Shown here piece by piece: positions 18,332-29,231 of a stretch of DNA of 64,000 nt. Below the pieces are notes generated by a model that ran no database searches, had not been told where the DNA came from, and was given only the letters and a program-made list of their open reading frames with translations. The first letter of the stretch is position 1, and each line of letters begins with the position of its first letter. The stretch is from Phormidium tenue FACHB-886 (GTDB lineage: Bacteria > Cyanobacteriota > Cyanobacteriia > Elainellales > Elainellaceae): positions 86,001 through 150,000 of the forward strand of contig NZ_JACXWX010000010.1 in the NCBI RefSeq assembly GCF_014764505.1. Direction: 5' to 3'. Made by a program: the position numbers and the translations under genes.

Positions 18332-21300
18332 ATGACGGCTGACGAAGCACTGGCGCTCCTAGACATTCTCTTGCAGCAGGAGCACCTCAACGATATTCAA
18401 GAGCAAATCTTCCGTCACTGCTGGGAGGGCGAAACCTATGCGGATATGGCAGAGCGTATGGGCTACGATGCAGGCTACATCAAAGACACTGGCGCAAAGC
18501 TTTGGCAATTTCTTTCAGAGGCGCTAGGAGAGCGAATCACCAAAAGCAATGTACAGTCGGTCTTGAAGCGGCAAACCCGCATAACTTCTTCCGCTCCCGC
18601 TCCCCCCGTTCCTCCCCCACCGCTTCCCTCCCTTCTCTCGCAGCCGCTCCTCGATTGGGGCGAGGCGATCGACGTCTCCACCTTCTACGGACGTACCGAC
18701 GAACTCGATCTGCTCCAGCGATGGATTCTTCAAGACAACTGCCGCTCTATTTCAATTTTGGGCATGGGTGGCATCGGCAAAACGTCTCTCTCGGTGCGGC
18801 TGGTTGAGGAAGTGGGTGGAGTTCGGAGCCAAGAGCTAGGAGCGCCGCAGGGCGATACTCAAAAATCACCGTTTCAATTTTTGCTGTGGCGAACGCTGCG
18901 GAACGCGCCACCCGTCGAGAATCTATTGGCAGACTTGATTGGAGTTCTGTCGCAAGATCGAACTATAGAGCTGCCTGCTGATGTGCCAAGCCGAGTGTCA
19001 CGGCTGATGGAGCATTTGCGATCGCACCGCTGCCTGCTTGTGTTGGATAACGTGGAAACGATTTTGCGGAGTGGCGAGCATTCCGGCTACTTTCGTCCAG
19101 AACATGAAGGCTACAGCGAACTCTTCAAGCGAATTGCTCAAACATCCCACCCAAGCTGTCTAGTGCTGACGAGCCGCGAAAACCCCAGAGATTTGACTGC
19201 CCTCGAAGGGGAGACGTTGCCTGTGCGCTCGCTTCGCCTCAGCGGACTAACTGGTAATGATTCCAGAGCCATTCTCCGAGCCAAAGGCGCTTTTGCAGGA
19301 GCCGAAACAGACTGGCAAGCTTTAAGCGATCGCTATGCCGGGAATCCACTGGCTCTCAAAATCGTTGCTACCACCATTCAAGAGCTGTTTGATGGCAGCA
19401 TTCCTGAATTTCTTGCCCAAGGTACAACGGTTTTCGATGACATCCGTAACCTGCTTCAGCAGCAGTTTGATCGCCTCTCTGCCCTCGAGAAAGACATGAT
19501 GTACTGGCTGGCAATCGCTCGTGAGCCAATCAGCTTTGCCGAACTCCAGGATGATCTGACCAGCACCGCACCTAAAGCCAAATTGCTAGATGCAATCGGC
19601 TCGCTGCGGCGGCGATCGCTCATTGAGAAGAACGCCGATTTCTACACGCAGCAGCCCGTTGTGATGGAGTACGTCACCGATCGGCTAGTCGAGCAGATGG
19701 GGGCGGAGCTGGGGGCTGAAGCCACCATGGCAGATGCTCTACCCACCTCCTTACTCCTTAACTCTCATGCCCTCCTCAAAGCCACTGCCAAAGATTACAT
19801 TCGCAACCAGCAGACTCGCATGATTGTGGAGCCGCTGCTAGAGAAGCTGATGACAGCGTTGCGATCGCAAGCTGCAGTACAGCAACAGCTTCAAAAGGTT
19901 TTGGTCGGCATTCAGGAAGCAATGGTGAATGCCCCCGGATATGCAGGTGGCAATCTGCTGAATTTATTTCGGCATTTAGGAGTGGACTTGAGCGGATATG
20001 ACTTTTCCGGGTTAACGCTCTGGCATGCCTATCTGCAAGATGTCAAGCTACAGGGCGTCAATTTCGCTGAGGCAGATCTGGCAAAATCGGTGTTTGCCCA
20101 AACTTTAGGCAGCATCCTAGCCGTAGCGTTCAGCCCGGATGGCAAGCTACTTGCAACCAGTGATGGCGATGGGGAAATTCGCCTCTGGCAGGCGCGAGAC
20201 GGCAGGCAGATGTTTACCTGCCGCGATCATGCTTCTTGGGTCAAGTCGATCGCCTTTAGCCCTGATAGCCAAATCCTTGCCAGCAGTGGCGAAGATCAGA
20301 TAATTCGCCTGTGGGATGTTGCCACGGGGCAGTGCTATCAAGATTTTCGAGGACACACAAATTGGGTTTGGGCAGTGGCTTTTAGCCCGGATGGTGAGCT
20401 GCTAGCCAGCGTTAGCGAAGATCGAACGGTGCGGCTGTGGGATACTGTCACGGGGGATTGCCTGCAAATCCTCGAAGGGCACACAGGTGGCGTTTGTGCG
20501 CTCGCTTTTAGTCCGGATGGTCGCATTGCCACAGGCGGCGAAGACCAAACCGTCCGCCTCTGGGATATTGACAGCAATAATTGCTTAAAAATGCTGGAAG
20601 GACACAGCAAGCGGATTCGGACGATTGCCTTTAGTCCGGATGGACAATGGCTTGCCAGCGGTGGCGACGATGCGGTCGTTCGAGTTTGGAACGGGCAGAC
20701 TGGAGATTGCTTGCGGTCTTTCAACTGTGAGCGGCGACTCTGGTCGCTGGCGTTTAGCCCTGACCCAGCAGAACCGATGTTAGCAACAGCAGGTGACGAT
20801 CAGCTCGTTAAGCTATGGGATCTGCAAACGGGCGAATGTTTAAAAACCTTTCAGGGGCATACCAGCAAAGTTTGGTCGATCGCCTTTAGCCCCAACGGCC
20901 GAACGATCGCCTCTGGCAGCGACGATCAAACGATCAAGCTTTGGGAAGTGGAAACAGTGCGCTGTATTCGCACATTTCAGGGCTATAAAAACCTCGTTTG
21001 GTCTGCTGCATTTAGCCCGGATGGAGCGCAGCTTGCCAGCGCTAGCGAAGATGGTAACGTCCGCTTATGGGATGCCCAAACTGGGCAGTGCAGCCAAACT
21101 TTGGAAGGGCACACGGGGCGAGTTTGGTCAGTTGCCTTCAGCCCTCAGGGGCAGCTAATTGCCTCCGGCGGTGATGACCAAACTGTTCGCTTTTGGCAAG
21201 TTTCAACGGGGCGTTGCGTTAAAGTATTGCGGGAACGATCGGGGCAGATTCGTCGCATTGAGTTCAGTCCAAATGGTCGACTGTTAGCCACCAACAATGG

Positions 21301-22021
21301 CGACAACACGGTTAAACTTTGGGAGGTCAGCCAGCTCTACCCCAACCCGCTTGATCCGCGCGATCGCCGTACCACAGCACCGCCTTCTGTGTCGCGGCTG
21401 CGAACGCTGCAAGGACATGGCAGCAAAGTTTGGTCGATCGCCTTTAGCCCCGACAGCCAACGTATAATCACGGGTAGCGAAGACCAAACCATTCGCCTCT
21501 GGACGCTTCAGGGAGACTGCCTCAAGGTTTTAGAAGGACACGATCGCTTCGTCCTCTCTGTTGCCTACAGTCCGTTTGACGGTTGGATTGCTAGCGGCAG
21601 TGACGATCAAACTATTCGCTTATGGGATGCTGCAACGGGCGATTGTCTAAAAGTGTTGGAAGGGCACACAGGTTGGGTGCAGGCAATTGCCTTTAGCCCG
21701 AATGGGGCTTTATTGGCTAGCAGCAGTACCGATCTCACTGCAAAGCTGTGGGATGTGGCAACTGGAACCTGCATCAAGACGCTAGAAGGACACAGCAAGT
21801 GGCTGCAATCTGTCTGCTTTAGCCCTGATGGAACGCACCTCGCTACGGGTAGCGAAGATGAAACAATCAAAGTTTGGGATGTGCAAACCGGGGAGTGCCT
21901 GCAGACCCTAAGAGCCGATCGCCCTTACGAAAACCTGAATATTACCGGGGTCAAAGGGTTAACCGAGGCGCAGAAAGCAGCGCTGAAAGCTTTAGGCGCC
22001 CTTGAAGAGGACTGGTATTAA
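18332..22021 (+). CDS. NB-ARC (STAND) ATPase with 14 WD40 repeats
   Basis: The 1229-residue protein starts with an 80-residue helical module ([20 protein letters not shown], then [18 protein letters not shown]) that resembles a sigma70-type helix-turn-helix. A Pro-rich linker follows, then an NB-ARC ATPase: P-loop GMGGIGKTS with K at about 150, Walker B region [10 protein letters not shown], and [10 protein letters not shown]. After a winged-helix and helical region and a short pentapeptide-like bridge ([14 protein letters not shown]) come 14 WD40 repeats (about residues 590-1190), enough for two seven-bladed propellers. The C-terminal tail [20 protein letters not shown] is shared by cyanobacterial relatives. 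STAND proteins are ligand-triggered oligomerising switches in signalling and biological conflict. The ligand and effector are unknown. Confidence 0.9.
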   Translation: MTADEALALLDILLQQEHLNDIQEQIFRHCWEGETYADMAERMGYDAGYIKDTGAKLWQFLSEALGERITKSNVQSVLKRQTRITSSAPAPPVPPPPLPSLLSQPLLDWGEAIDVSTFYGRTDELDLLQRWILQDNCRSISILGMGGIGKTSLSVRLVEEVGGVRSQELGAPQGDTQKSPFQFLLWRTLRNAPPVENLLADLIGVLSQDRTIELPADVPSRVSRLMEHLRSHRCLLVLDNVETILRSGEHSGYFRPEHEGYSELFKRIAQTSHPSCLVLTSRENPRDLTALEGETLPVRSLRLSGLTGNDSRAILRAKGAFAGAETDWQALSDRYAGNPLALKIVATTIQELFDGSIPEFLAQGTTVFDDIRNLLQQQFDRLSALEKDMMYWLAIAREPISFAELQDDLTSTAPKAKLLDAIGSLRRRSLIEKNADFYTQQPVVMEYVTDRLVEQMGAELGAEATMADALPTSLLLNSHALLKATAKDYIRNQQTRMIVEPLLEKLMTALRSQAAVQQQLQKVLVGIQEAMVNAPGYAGGNLLNLFRHLGVDLSGYDFSGLTLWHAYLQDVKLQGVNFAEADLAKSVFAQTLGSILAVAFSPDGKLLATSDGDGEIRLWQARDGRQMFTCRDHASWVKSIAFSPDSQILASSGEDQIIRLWDVATGQCYQDFRGHTNWVWAVAFSPDGELLASVSEDRTVRLWDTVTGDCLQILEGHTGGVCALAFSPDGRIATGGEDQTVRLWDIDSNNCLKMLEGHSKRIRTIAFSPDGQWLASGGDDAVVRVWNGQTGDCLRSFNCERRLWSLAFSPDPAEPMLATAGDDQLVKLWDLQTGECLKTFQGHTSKVWSIAFSPNGRTIASGSDDQTIKLWEVETVRCIRTFQGYKNLVWSAAFSPDGAQLASASEDGNVRLWDAQTGQCSQTLEGHTGRVWSVAFSPQGQLIASGGDDQTVRFWQVSTGRCVKVLRERSGQIRRIEFSPNGRLLATNNGDNTVKLWEVSQLYPNPLDPRDRRTTAPPSVSRLRTLQGHGSKVWSIAFSPDSQRIITGSEDQTIRLWTLQGDCLKVLEGHDRFVLSVAYSPFDGWIASGSDDQTIRLWDAATGDCLKVLEGHTGWVQAIAFSPNGALLASSSTDLTAKLWDVATGTCIKTLEGHSKWLQSVCFSPDGTHLATGSEDETIKVWDVQTGECLQTLRADRPYENLNITGVKGLTEAQKAALKALGALEEDWY

Positions 22022-22505
22022 TACTGAGTATTCTTCTGATTTCTTTTTTCTATCTTCTAGGATTTTCCCCGAATATTCTAAGAAATGCTGCGGCTGTTCA
22101 TAAACTCTTTTTAATTGGCAGAACTAAACATCGCATCTTTATAGATTCTCGTCACAGCTTTCTAACAATTGCTCACTAAGTTCCGTGATTATACTAGGCT
22201 AACGTATCACTAATATTTCCTGCTCGATCTACTCCTTCTGCTTCCAAGGCTTAAAAAACTTGCTCAGTGGGGGTTGTTACCCCCTGGTATATAAATCTTT
22301 AAGCGGAATATCTTCGACTTAGGATACTGTGCTTTTCTAAGTAGTGCATTGGCAAGTTCCAAGTCATTTACATTAAAAAGCCACCCCTTAAGGCGGAAAG
22401 AAATCGCCTATCGAACGAAACATCTCTTGGTTCTTTTGAAATCCAAAAGGTTTCGTAAAGCAGTTTTGCGGTGAAGCTCCTAAAAAGTTTGAACGAGGTT
22501 GATCG
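22022..22505. other. Intergenic region between the two STAND genes
   Basis: It holds a small hairpin GGGGG/CCCCC at 22269-22284 and AT-rich stretches that may carry the promoter of the caspase-STAND gene. No gene is supported. Confidence 0.5.
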
Positions 22506-25500
22506 ATGTCACGGGACGCTTTGGTTGTTGGAATCAACACCTACAAATTCTTGCCCAGCTTGAAAGCCCCAGCGCAGGATGCAGAAGCGATTGCTCAGCA
22601 GCTCCAGCGATATGGGGAGTTTCGAGTACATCGTTTGCCCGAAGTCATCCAAGACGGCAAACCGCAGATCGGTCAAAAAACCGCGATCGCTTTGCGCGAG
22701 CTAGAAACAGCTCTGATCAACCTGTTCAAACCCAAAGGAAATAGCATTCCACAAACGGCTGTATTCTATTTCTCAGGGCACGGAATCCAGCGCGATGCGG
22801 GTATCCAAGAAGGCTATCTAGCGCTGAGCGATTCTAACCCAGAAAAAGGAATTTTTGGCTTGTCGCTGTTTTGGCTACGGCGGCTGCTGCAGGAAAGCCC
22901 GGTGCGGCAGCGTATCGTCATTCTAGATTGCTGCAACAGCGGCGAACTGCTAAATTTTCTGGAAGCCGATCCTGGTGCGCGTCCTGGAACCGATCGCCTG
23001 TTCATGGCAGCCGCCCGCGAATATGAAACCGCCTACGAATCGCTAAACAGTCCCTACAGTATCTTCACGCAAGCCATTCTCACCGGGCTCGATCCCCATC
23101 GCAACGAGTCTGGCATTGTCACTAATCATTCGCTCACAGATTGGGTTAGCCATAATCTCAAAGGCGAAATTCAACAGCCTCTTTTTGAGAGCTCTGGCAG
23201 CGAAATTATCCTGACGCGCTGCGGCACCGAGCAACCGCCCGCTCCACTGCCCCAGCCTGGCGGCATCTGTCCTTATCGCGGTATGGAGTGCTTCAACGAA
23301 GACCATGCCGAATACTTTTTTGGACGCGAGGCACTCACAGGAGAACTATTGGAAAAGGTGCAGCACGATCGCTTTGTGGCAGTGGTCGGCGCATCTGGGA
23401 TTGGCAAATCGTCTCTTGTCCGAGCAGGGCTGATGGCACAGCTAAAGCAGAGCAGCACCTGGCAAATCAAGCTATTCACCCCAACCGATCGTCCCCTACG
23501 AAGTTTGGCGAGTGCCTTCATCGACCTAAATGCCAGCCAGTTAGACCGGGCAGATCAGCTACGGCGGGCAGAAAGCTTTCTGCAGGACGGTGGCAGAGGC
23601 TTGGCGCAGCTTGTGCAAGCTAGCCTGCCCAACAGCCCAACCGAGCCACACGCTCGGATGCTACTGGTAATTGACCAATTTGAAGAGGTTTTTACGCTGT
23701 CGCAAGGGCTGTCTGCTGAGCAAGAGCGGCAGCAGTTCTTTAACTGTTTGCTTCAAGCGCTAGAGATCGCCAATGGCAGGCTGAGCATTGTCATTGTCTT
23801 GCGAGAAGACTTTCAGGCAAAATGTGCTCTGTATGAAGGTTTTGCCCAGCAGCTCGATCGCCATTGCCTTCTGGTCACTCCCCTCAAATACGAACAAATC
23901 AAAGCCACCATCCTCAAGCCTGCTCGCAAGGTGGGTTTAGTTTGCGAACCCAGCCTGGTGTACAACTTGCTGCTAGATGCGATCGGTGCACCGGGCGAAC
24001 TGGCATTACTGCAATGCACACTCCTGGAGCTTTGGCAGCGCTGCAGCACAGAGGGCAAAGCAGCCCGGCTTACCCTGGAAGCTTATCAAGAGCTAGGTGG
24101 CATTTCGGGAACGTTGCAGAAGCGTGCCACAGAGGTTTTCGAGCAGCTCACTGAGGTGGAACAATCCGTTGCCAAGCGGGTCTTTCTGGCACTAACACAG
24201 CTAGGCGAGGGCACAGAAGATACCCGCCGCCACGCGATGAAGTTGGAACTAGTCAGCCCAGCTTTTCCGGCAGCGCTAATTGAGCAAGTGCTAGAAAAGC
24301 TGGTGTCCGCCAAGCTGGTAGTCACTAGCCAGGAAGGACACCACACCCAGCCGCAGAGACAGCAACCGCTGCCCAATTCTGCTACAGAAATGATAGACAT
24401 TGCCCATGAAACCTTAATTCGCCATTGGTCGCTGCTGCGCAGCTGGCTAGATAGCGATCGGGAGATGCTGCGTCGGTTGCGCCGCATTGAGCAGGCAGCC
24501 CGGGAGTGGAACAGTGTTGGACAACCGCCTGCAGAGGAGTACCTGCTACATGGCTTGCGCCTGCGGGACGCTGAGGATTTTCAAAGAACCTACCCTGGAC
24601 AACTTTCTGCAGTGGCACACCAATATGTCACCTTGAGCCACGAGGAAATCCGCCGAGCGCGGCGTGAATCGCGGCAGCTTCAAATTGCAGTGCCTGCAGT
24701 GCTCTTAGTAACGCTGATGGCAATCTTTACCCAATATCGTGGTGCAGTGCATTCGCAGGCAGAAAAAGATCGTCAACTCCAGATCGTCACAGCACGTGAA
24801 CGAGCGGCAATTGCCCAAAATATTCTGCAGGAAAAGAGCCACGACCCTATGGCGGCTCTGCTGGTTAGCCGGGTGGCAGCAGAATCCAGTAAAGCGACTT
24901 CAGAAACACAAACTAGTCTTAGAGCTGTCCTGCAAGCGCTGCGGCTGCAGCTAGAGCTGCCTGGGCACACAGGAGCGGTACGTCAGCTCGCTTTTAGCCC
25001 AGATCGACATCGTCTTGCTACGGCAGGCGCAGATGGAACCATTCGCCTTTGGGCAGTCAGCGCTCAAACGATTTACAGTGCCCCACCGCAGCCGCCCCAG
25101 ATTCTTGCCTGGTCGAACTCAAGCAGCGAGAAAGCGGATGTTCTTGCGCTAGCGTTCAGCCCGGATGGACAGCAGCTAGCGGCGGTAGCAAAAGACTCGC
25201 CGATCGTCAAAATTTGGTCGGTGGCAACTGGAACCCTGCGGCTGCAGTTGATTAGCCCAACAGCGGTGACTCAAGCTATGTTCAGTCCGGATGGTAATTG
25301 GATCGCCACCGTGCAGGACGATCGCACCCTTTCCATATGGAAATCAGATACCGGACAGCTTCAAGTCCGCTTGCCGCTGGTAGACAAGCTTACTAGCTTG
25401 CAATTTAGCCCTAATGGGCAGATGCTGCTGGCTACCAGCGCTAAAACTACTCAGCTCTGGCGTTTAGAGGTGAATACGTCTCAACGACTGGCACTGCAGC

Positions 25501-27407
25501 CGCTCGCCTCACTCAAACACACTCAGCCTGTAATCGACGCTCGTTTCAGCCCCAACGGGCACTGGATTGCGACTGCCTGCCAGGATGGCAAAATTCGCCT
25601 CTGGTTGCCCAGCGGACAGCTCCGACAAACCATCGCGCCTGTCTCCCAGATTGCTCAAGCTTTTGCCTCGGTTCAATTTAGCCCTGATAGCAGGCTGATT
25701 GCCGCAATCAATCGCAGTCATCACGTTTGGCTGTGGGATACTCAGTCTGGGAAATTGCAGGCGGAACTAGGACATTCTTCAGAGCATGCACCAGGGATAA
25801 CAGCATGGCTGCAGTTTAGTCCAGATGGCCGGTTTGTGTTAACCAGTACTGATAATCGCCACAATGCTGTGCGGCTGTGGAACTCTCACACAGGCAGGGA
25901 GATCAATGTTTTAGGCGAGCCAGGAGGAGTGATCACGGCGGCGCAGTTCAGCAGCGATAGTACTTACGTTGCAACTGCTAGCCTGAGTGGATTAGTGCAG
26001 CTCTGGGCAACCGAATCGAATAGCGAACTTCCGACCATCCATACCGCAGGCGCGATCGACTGGATGGCGTTTTTGCCGGCCGTGCCCAGTGCCAACCCAG
26101 ACGCTACTTCGACAAGCGTCAACCAGCTAAAGACTTTGACTGCGGATGGCAGGGTGCAGAACTGGCGCATTGTTTCAGATGCTGTGCCATCTGTTCCAGC
26201 TCGTGCCAATGGTACTTCTCAGCCAGCCTCACCGCTACAAACTGCAGCAATCAAACCGCTGAATTTCTGGCAGCGGCTCTTGGGGTTTTCCGAGCATCCC
26301 TCTGCTGTGACTTCGTCGGAAGCAAGCGGGTTGCAGCCGGCTCCCAAGCCAATCCCCGTTTCAGCAGAACTCGGGCAATCTACCCTGTCTGAAACGCTAA
26401 TCTCTGCCGATCTGGATGCTGCCCCAACCTCAACCCAGTGGGCTGCAGCCGCCATCAGCCCTGATAGTAGCTGGATCGCCACTGCCACCAGTAATGGAGT
26501 TCTGGAGCTGCGCCAGATTCAAGCCGATCGCTCGGTAACAGTGGTGCACCGTATTCAGAATTGGCGCAGCATCATGGGCAAAGAGACTCCGCTAAGTGAG
26601 ATCTTGCCAGTCACAGCAACCAGTTTGCAGTTCAGAGGTGAGCACGTTAGTCTCAGCCGGCTCAGCTTCAGCCCGGATAGCTCGAAAGTAATGGGCATTG
26701 GCGATGATCTGATTGTGCGGCTGTGGGATGTGCGATCGGGTCAACTGCTGCAAACCCTCAGGGGACATGAAGCGATGGTGCAGCAGGCGCGGTTCAGTCC
26801 AGATGGACAGTTTGTAATTACGGCAAGTCGGGATAAAATTGCTCGGATTTGGCAAGTTAGCTCTGGGCAAACCGTGAGAATTCTGCCGCACAGCCATACC
26901 TTAGCTAGCGCCAGCTTTAGCCCTGATGGGCAACAGGTTGTGACAACAAGCTGGAATGGAAAAGCCTATATCTGGGACGTTGCAAGCGGTAAGCAGGAGC
27001 AGCAGTTGGAACAGCAAGCAGCGGTTTTAGATGCACAATTCAGCCCGGATGGGCAACTGCTGGTGACTGCTAGTGCAGATGGCACCGCTATGGTTTGGGA
27101 CGCCAGCACAGGAGCACAACAAGCGCATCTGTCGCCACTTTCCGCCCAAAAAGATACGCCAGAGCCGATCGTGCAAGTTAGCTTTAGCCCAGACGGACAA
27201 TTTATTGCAACCCGCACTCAAACAAGCAAGGTCTATCTCTGGGCAGCAACACCAGAGATGCTGTTGGAGCTCGCTCGCCAGCGGAGCCTCCGACAGCTTA
27301 CTACAGTTGAATGCAGCAAATATCTTAGCGTTGCGTCTGATGCTTGTCCAAATTTGGTGCTAGGTGACGAGATGCAGCCTTCTCCAGGCAGTCTTTCGTT
27401 GAACTGA
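22506..27407 (+). CDS. Caspase-like (C14) - nSTAND1 ATPase - WD40 protein
   Basis: This 1633-residue protein has an N-terminal caspase-like domain (about 1-240) with the His-Cys dyad intact: YFSGHG (His about 92) and LDCCNSG (catalytic Cys about 143). The nSTAND1 ATPase follows: entry motif CPYRGMECFNEDHAEYFFGR, P-loop GASGIGKSS with K at about 301, and Walker B LLVIDQFEEVF. One hydrophobic helix near residues 724-745 predicts a membrane anchor between ATPase and sensor. About 15 WD40-type repeats (about 820-1590), split by a Pro/Ser-rich linker near 1240-1310, form the sensor. The tail LRQLTTVECSKYL is common in this class. The architecture suits a membrane-tethered sensor that activates a protease on oligomerisation. 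Confidence 0.9.
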   Translation: MSRDALVVGINTYKFLPSLKAPAQDAEAIAQQLQRYGEFRVHRLPEVIQDGKPQIGQKTAIALRELETALINLFKPKGNSIPQTAVFYFSGHGIQRDAGIQEGYLALSDSNPEKGIFGLSLFWLRRLLQESPVRQRIVILDCCNSGELLNFLEADPGARPGTDRLFMAAAREYETAYESLNSPYSIFTQAILTGLDPHRNESGIVTNHSLTDWVSHNLKGEIQQPLFESSGSEIILTRCGTEQPPAPLPQPGGICPYRGMECFNEDHAEYFFGREALTGELLEKVQHDRFVAVVGASGIGKSSLVRAGLMAQLKQSSTWQIKLFTPTDRPLRSLASAFIDLNASQLDRADQLRRAESFLQDGGRGLAQLVQASLPNSPTEPHARMLLVIDQFEEVFTLSQGLSAEQERQQFFNCLLQALEIANGRLSIVIVLREDFQAKCALYEGFAQQLDRHCLLVTPLKYEQIKATILKPARKVGLVCEPSLVYNLLLDAIGAPGELALLQCTLLELWQRCSTEGKAARLTLEAYQELGGISGTLQKRATEVFEQLTEVEQSVAKRVFLALTQLGEGTEDTRRHAMKLELVSPAFPAALIEQVLEKLVSAKLVVTSQEGHHTQPQRQQPLPNSATEMIDIAHETLIRHWSLLRSWLDSDREMLRRLRRIEQAAREWNSVGQPPAEEYLLHGLRLRDAEDFQRTYPGQLSAVAHQYVTLSHEEIRRARRESRQLQIAVPAVLLVTLMAIFTQYRGAVHSQAEKDRQLQIVTARERAAIAQNILQEKSHDPMAALLVSRVAAESSKATSETQTSLRAVLQALRLQLELPGHTGAVRQLAFSPDRHRLATAGADGTIRLWAVSAQTIYSAPPQPPQILAWSNSSSEKADVLALAFSPDGQQLAAVAKDSPIVKIWSVATGTLRLQLISPTAVTQAMFSPDGNWIATVQDDRTLSIWKSDTGQLQVRLPLVDKLTSLQFSPNGQMLLATSAKTTQLWRLEVNTSQRLALQPLASLKHTQPVIDARFSPNGHWIATACQDGKIRLWLPSGQLRQTIAPVSQIAQAFASVQFSPDSRLIAAINRSHHVWLWDTQSGKLQAELGHSSEHAPGITAWLQFSPDGRFVLTSTDNRHNAVRLWNSHTGREINVLGEPGGVITAAQFSSDSTYVATASLSGLVQLWATESNSELPTIHTAGAIDWMAFLPAVPSANPDATSTSVNQLKTLTADGRVQNWRIVSDAVPSVPARANGTSQPASPLQTAAIKPLNFWQRLLGFSEHPSAVTSSEASGLQPAPKPIPVSAELGQSTLSETLISADLDAAPTSTQWAAAAISPDSSWIATATSNGVLELRQIQADRSVTVVHRIQNWRSIMGKETPLSEILPVTATSLQFRGEHVSLSRLSFSPDSSKVMGIGDDLIVRLWDVRSGQLLQTLRGHEAMVQQARFSPDGQFVITASRDKIARIWQVSSGQTVRILPHSHTLASASFSPDGQQVVTTSWNGKAYIWDVASGKQEQQLEQQAAVLDAQFSPDGQLLVTASADGTAMVWDASTGAQQAHLSPLSAQKDTPEPIVQVSFSPDGQFIATRTQTSKVYLWAATPEMLLELARQRSLRQLTTVECSKYLSVASDACPNLVLGDEMQPSPGSLSLN

Positions 27408-27417
27408 GAAGACTCTG

Positions 27418-28557
27418 TCAGAGCGCTAAGCTCTTGTAGAACGGACGCTTAACGACCTTAGCAGCATAAAGCTTGCCCCGAATTTCTACTTCCAGCAGCT
27501 GGTCTACCTTAGAGAACGGAGTGGAAACATAGGCAAGCGCGATCGGATAGCCCAAGGTCGGGGAGAGCGTTCCACTTGTGACCGTGCCTACTGCCTGACC
27601 ATTGCAGAAGATTGGATAGCCGTGCCGCGCAATATTGCGTCCTACCATCTGCAAGCCCACCAGCCGCCGCTCAACCCCCTCCTGTTTCTGCTGCTCTAGG
27701 CGCGATCGCCCGATAAACTCCCCTTTGCGATCGAGATGCACCAGCCAGCCCAATCCAGCTTCCAGAGGAGTGGTGTGGTCACTGATGTCTTGTCCATACA
27801 GCGCCATTGCCGCCTCTAGCCGTAATGTATCGCGGCAGCCCAAGCCACAGGGAACCACACCCACCGCAAGGAGCGATCGCCAGAGCTGCTTGCCGGTGTG
27901 TGAATCAACCATAACTTCGTAGCCGTCTTCACCTGTGTAGCCTGTCCGTGCCAAAAATCCGGGCTGTCCCAGCACTGTTCCTTGCAAATGTCCAAACCGC
28001 TTGACGGCGACTAAATCTTCTGCCACAAACGCCTGAAGTGATTGAATGCCAGTGATTCCCTGCACGGCGATCAGCACCTGTTGGCGCGAGAGGTCTAAAA
28101 ATTCAATTGGGGTGGAGCCGAGCTGGGAGAGGAGCCAGGTTTTGTCTTTTTCGGTGGTTGCAGCATTGACGATCGTGGTAATTTGCTGTTCGCCAGATGC
28201 CGTTTCGCCCTGGTAATAGATGATTAAATCGTCCACAATTCCGGCTTCTGGGTTGAGCAACACAGTGTACTGGGCTTCTCCGGGCTGCAAGCGGCTCAGA
28301 TCAGACGGCACGAGCATTTGAAGGCGATCGATCAACCCCTGACCGCGCAAAACAAATTTGCCCATGTGGGAGATATCAAACATGCCTGCTGCCTGCCGGA
28401 CGGCTTGATGCTCTTTATTGATGCCGCCAGTTGCACCACCATACTGCACGGGCATCTCCCAGCCCGAAAAGGGAACCATGCGGGCGTTTTGCTCTAGATG
28501 CAATTCATAGAGCGGGGTACGGGAAAGCGTTGCTTGGGCAGGGTTGAGGTCAGCCAT
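27418..28557 (-). CDS. gcvT: Glycine cleavage system aminomethyltransferase (T protein)
   Basis: The 379-residue enzyme transfers the methylene group from the lipoyl H-protein to tetrahydrofolate during glycine breakdown, a photorespiratory step. Diagnostic stretches are MVPFSGWEMPVQYGG near the N-terminus, FDISHMGKF, and GYTGEDGYEVMV; LGCRDTLRLEAAMALYGQD is in the folate-binding half. It is convergent with the caspase-STAND gene, only 10 bp away. No gcvH, gcvP or glycine riboswitch is adjacent. Confidence 0.95.
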   Translation of the reverse strand: MADLNPAQATLSRTPLYELHLEQNARMVPFSGWEMPVQYGGATGGINKEHQAVRQAAGMFDISHMGKFVLRGQGLIDRLQMLVPSDLSRLQPGEAQYTVLLNPEAGIVDDLIIYYQGETASGEQQITTIVNAATTEKDKTWLLSQLGSTPIEFLDLSRQQVLIAVQGITGIQSLQAFVAEDLVAVKRFGHLQGTVLGQPGFLARTGYTGEDGYEVMVDSHTGKQLWRSLLAVGVVPCGLGCRDTLRLEAAMALYGQDISDHTTPLEAGLGWLVHLDRKGEFIGRSRLEQQKQEGVERRLVGLQMVGRNIARHGYPIFCNGQAVGTVTSGTLSPTLGYPIALAYVSTPFSKVDQLLEVEIRGKLYAAKVVKRPFYKSLAL

Positions 28558-28624
28558 TGCAGGAACGATCGAACTCTATGGAACAAAACTGCTACCTTTC
28601 AACAATACCGCTTTAGCACCGAGA

Positions 28625-29221
28625 CTACTGGCTGATGTAGTTTGGCAGTTGCCGCACTCGCTCTAACCAAGCCAGTACGCTTGGAAAATGCGATAAGCTA
28701 ATTCGGCCCTCCTCCGCCAGATTGATGTAGGGAAAGCAGGCAATATCGGCAATCGTCGGTCGGCCGCATTCTAGCCACTGCCGCTGCTGCAAATGGTCTT
28801 CCAGAACTTGCAGGAGGCGATCGGCAATTCCTTGAGCTTTAGCTTGATCAACTGGCGCATTCAGCACAAAATGCCGTCTCAGTGCGGTGAAGCTGTGCTC
28901 AATTTCGTTAGCGGCGATCGATAGCCACTGCATTACTTTTGCCAGTCCGGCTGCATCTGTGGGCAGCCAATTGCTATCGTACTGCCGCGCCAAGTAAACC
29001 AGGATAGCCTGTGAATCGCGCAAAATTAGCTCACCCTCCTGCAAGACCGGAATTTGCCCCAGCGGGTTGAGCTTCAGAAAAGCAAGCGATTGATGCGCTT
29101 TGGCAGCGAAATCTATTGCTACAAACTCGTAGGGCAAGTTTAGCAAGGACAGCATGAGACGCACTTTGTAAACATTGCCCGATCGCACTGTGCCGTAAAG
29201 AATTCGAGAAGTCATAGTCAT
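28625..29221 (-). CDS. Glutathione S-transferase family protein
   Basis: The product of about 198 residues has a thioredoxin-fold N-domain (ILYGTVRSGNVYKVRLMLSL, LNPLGQIPVLQEGE, LRDSQAILVYLA) and a helical C-domain with PTIADIACFPYINLA, the GST N-capping motif. The catalytic residue and substrate cannot be fixed. The start is the ATG at 29221 or 29215; earlier in-frame codons would overlap the end of the upstream metallophosphatase gene, with which it is probably co-transcribed. Confidence 0.85.
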   Translation of the reverse strand: MTMTSRILYGTVRSGNVYKVRLMLSLLNLPYEFVAIDFAAKAHQSLAFLKLNPLGQIPVLQEGELILRDSQAILVYLARQYDSNWLPTDAAGLAKVMQWLSIAANEIEHSFTALRRHFVLNAPVDQAKAQGIADRLLQVLEDHLQQRQWLECGRPTIADIACFPYINLAEEGRISLSHFPSVLAWLERVRQLPNYISQ

Positions 29222-29231
29222 CGCTTTCAAT

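Noticed and set aside
28558-28624. Glycine riboswitch before gcvT
   Set aside because: Only about 67 bp separate gcvT from the GST gene, too short for the aptamers, and no core motif is seen.
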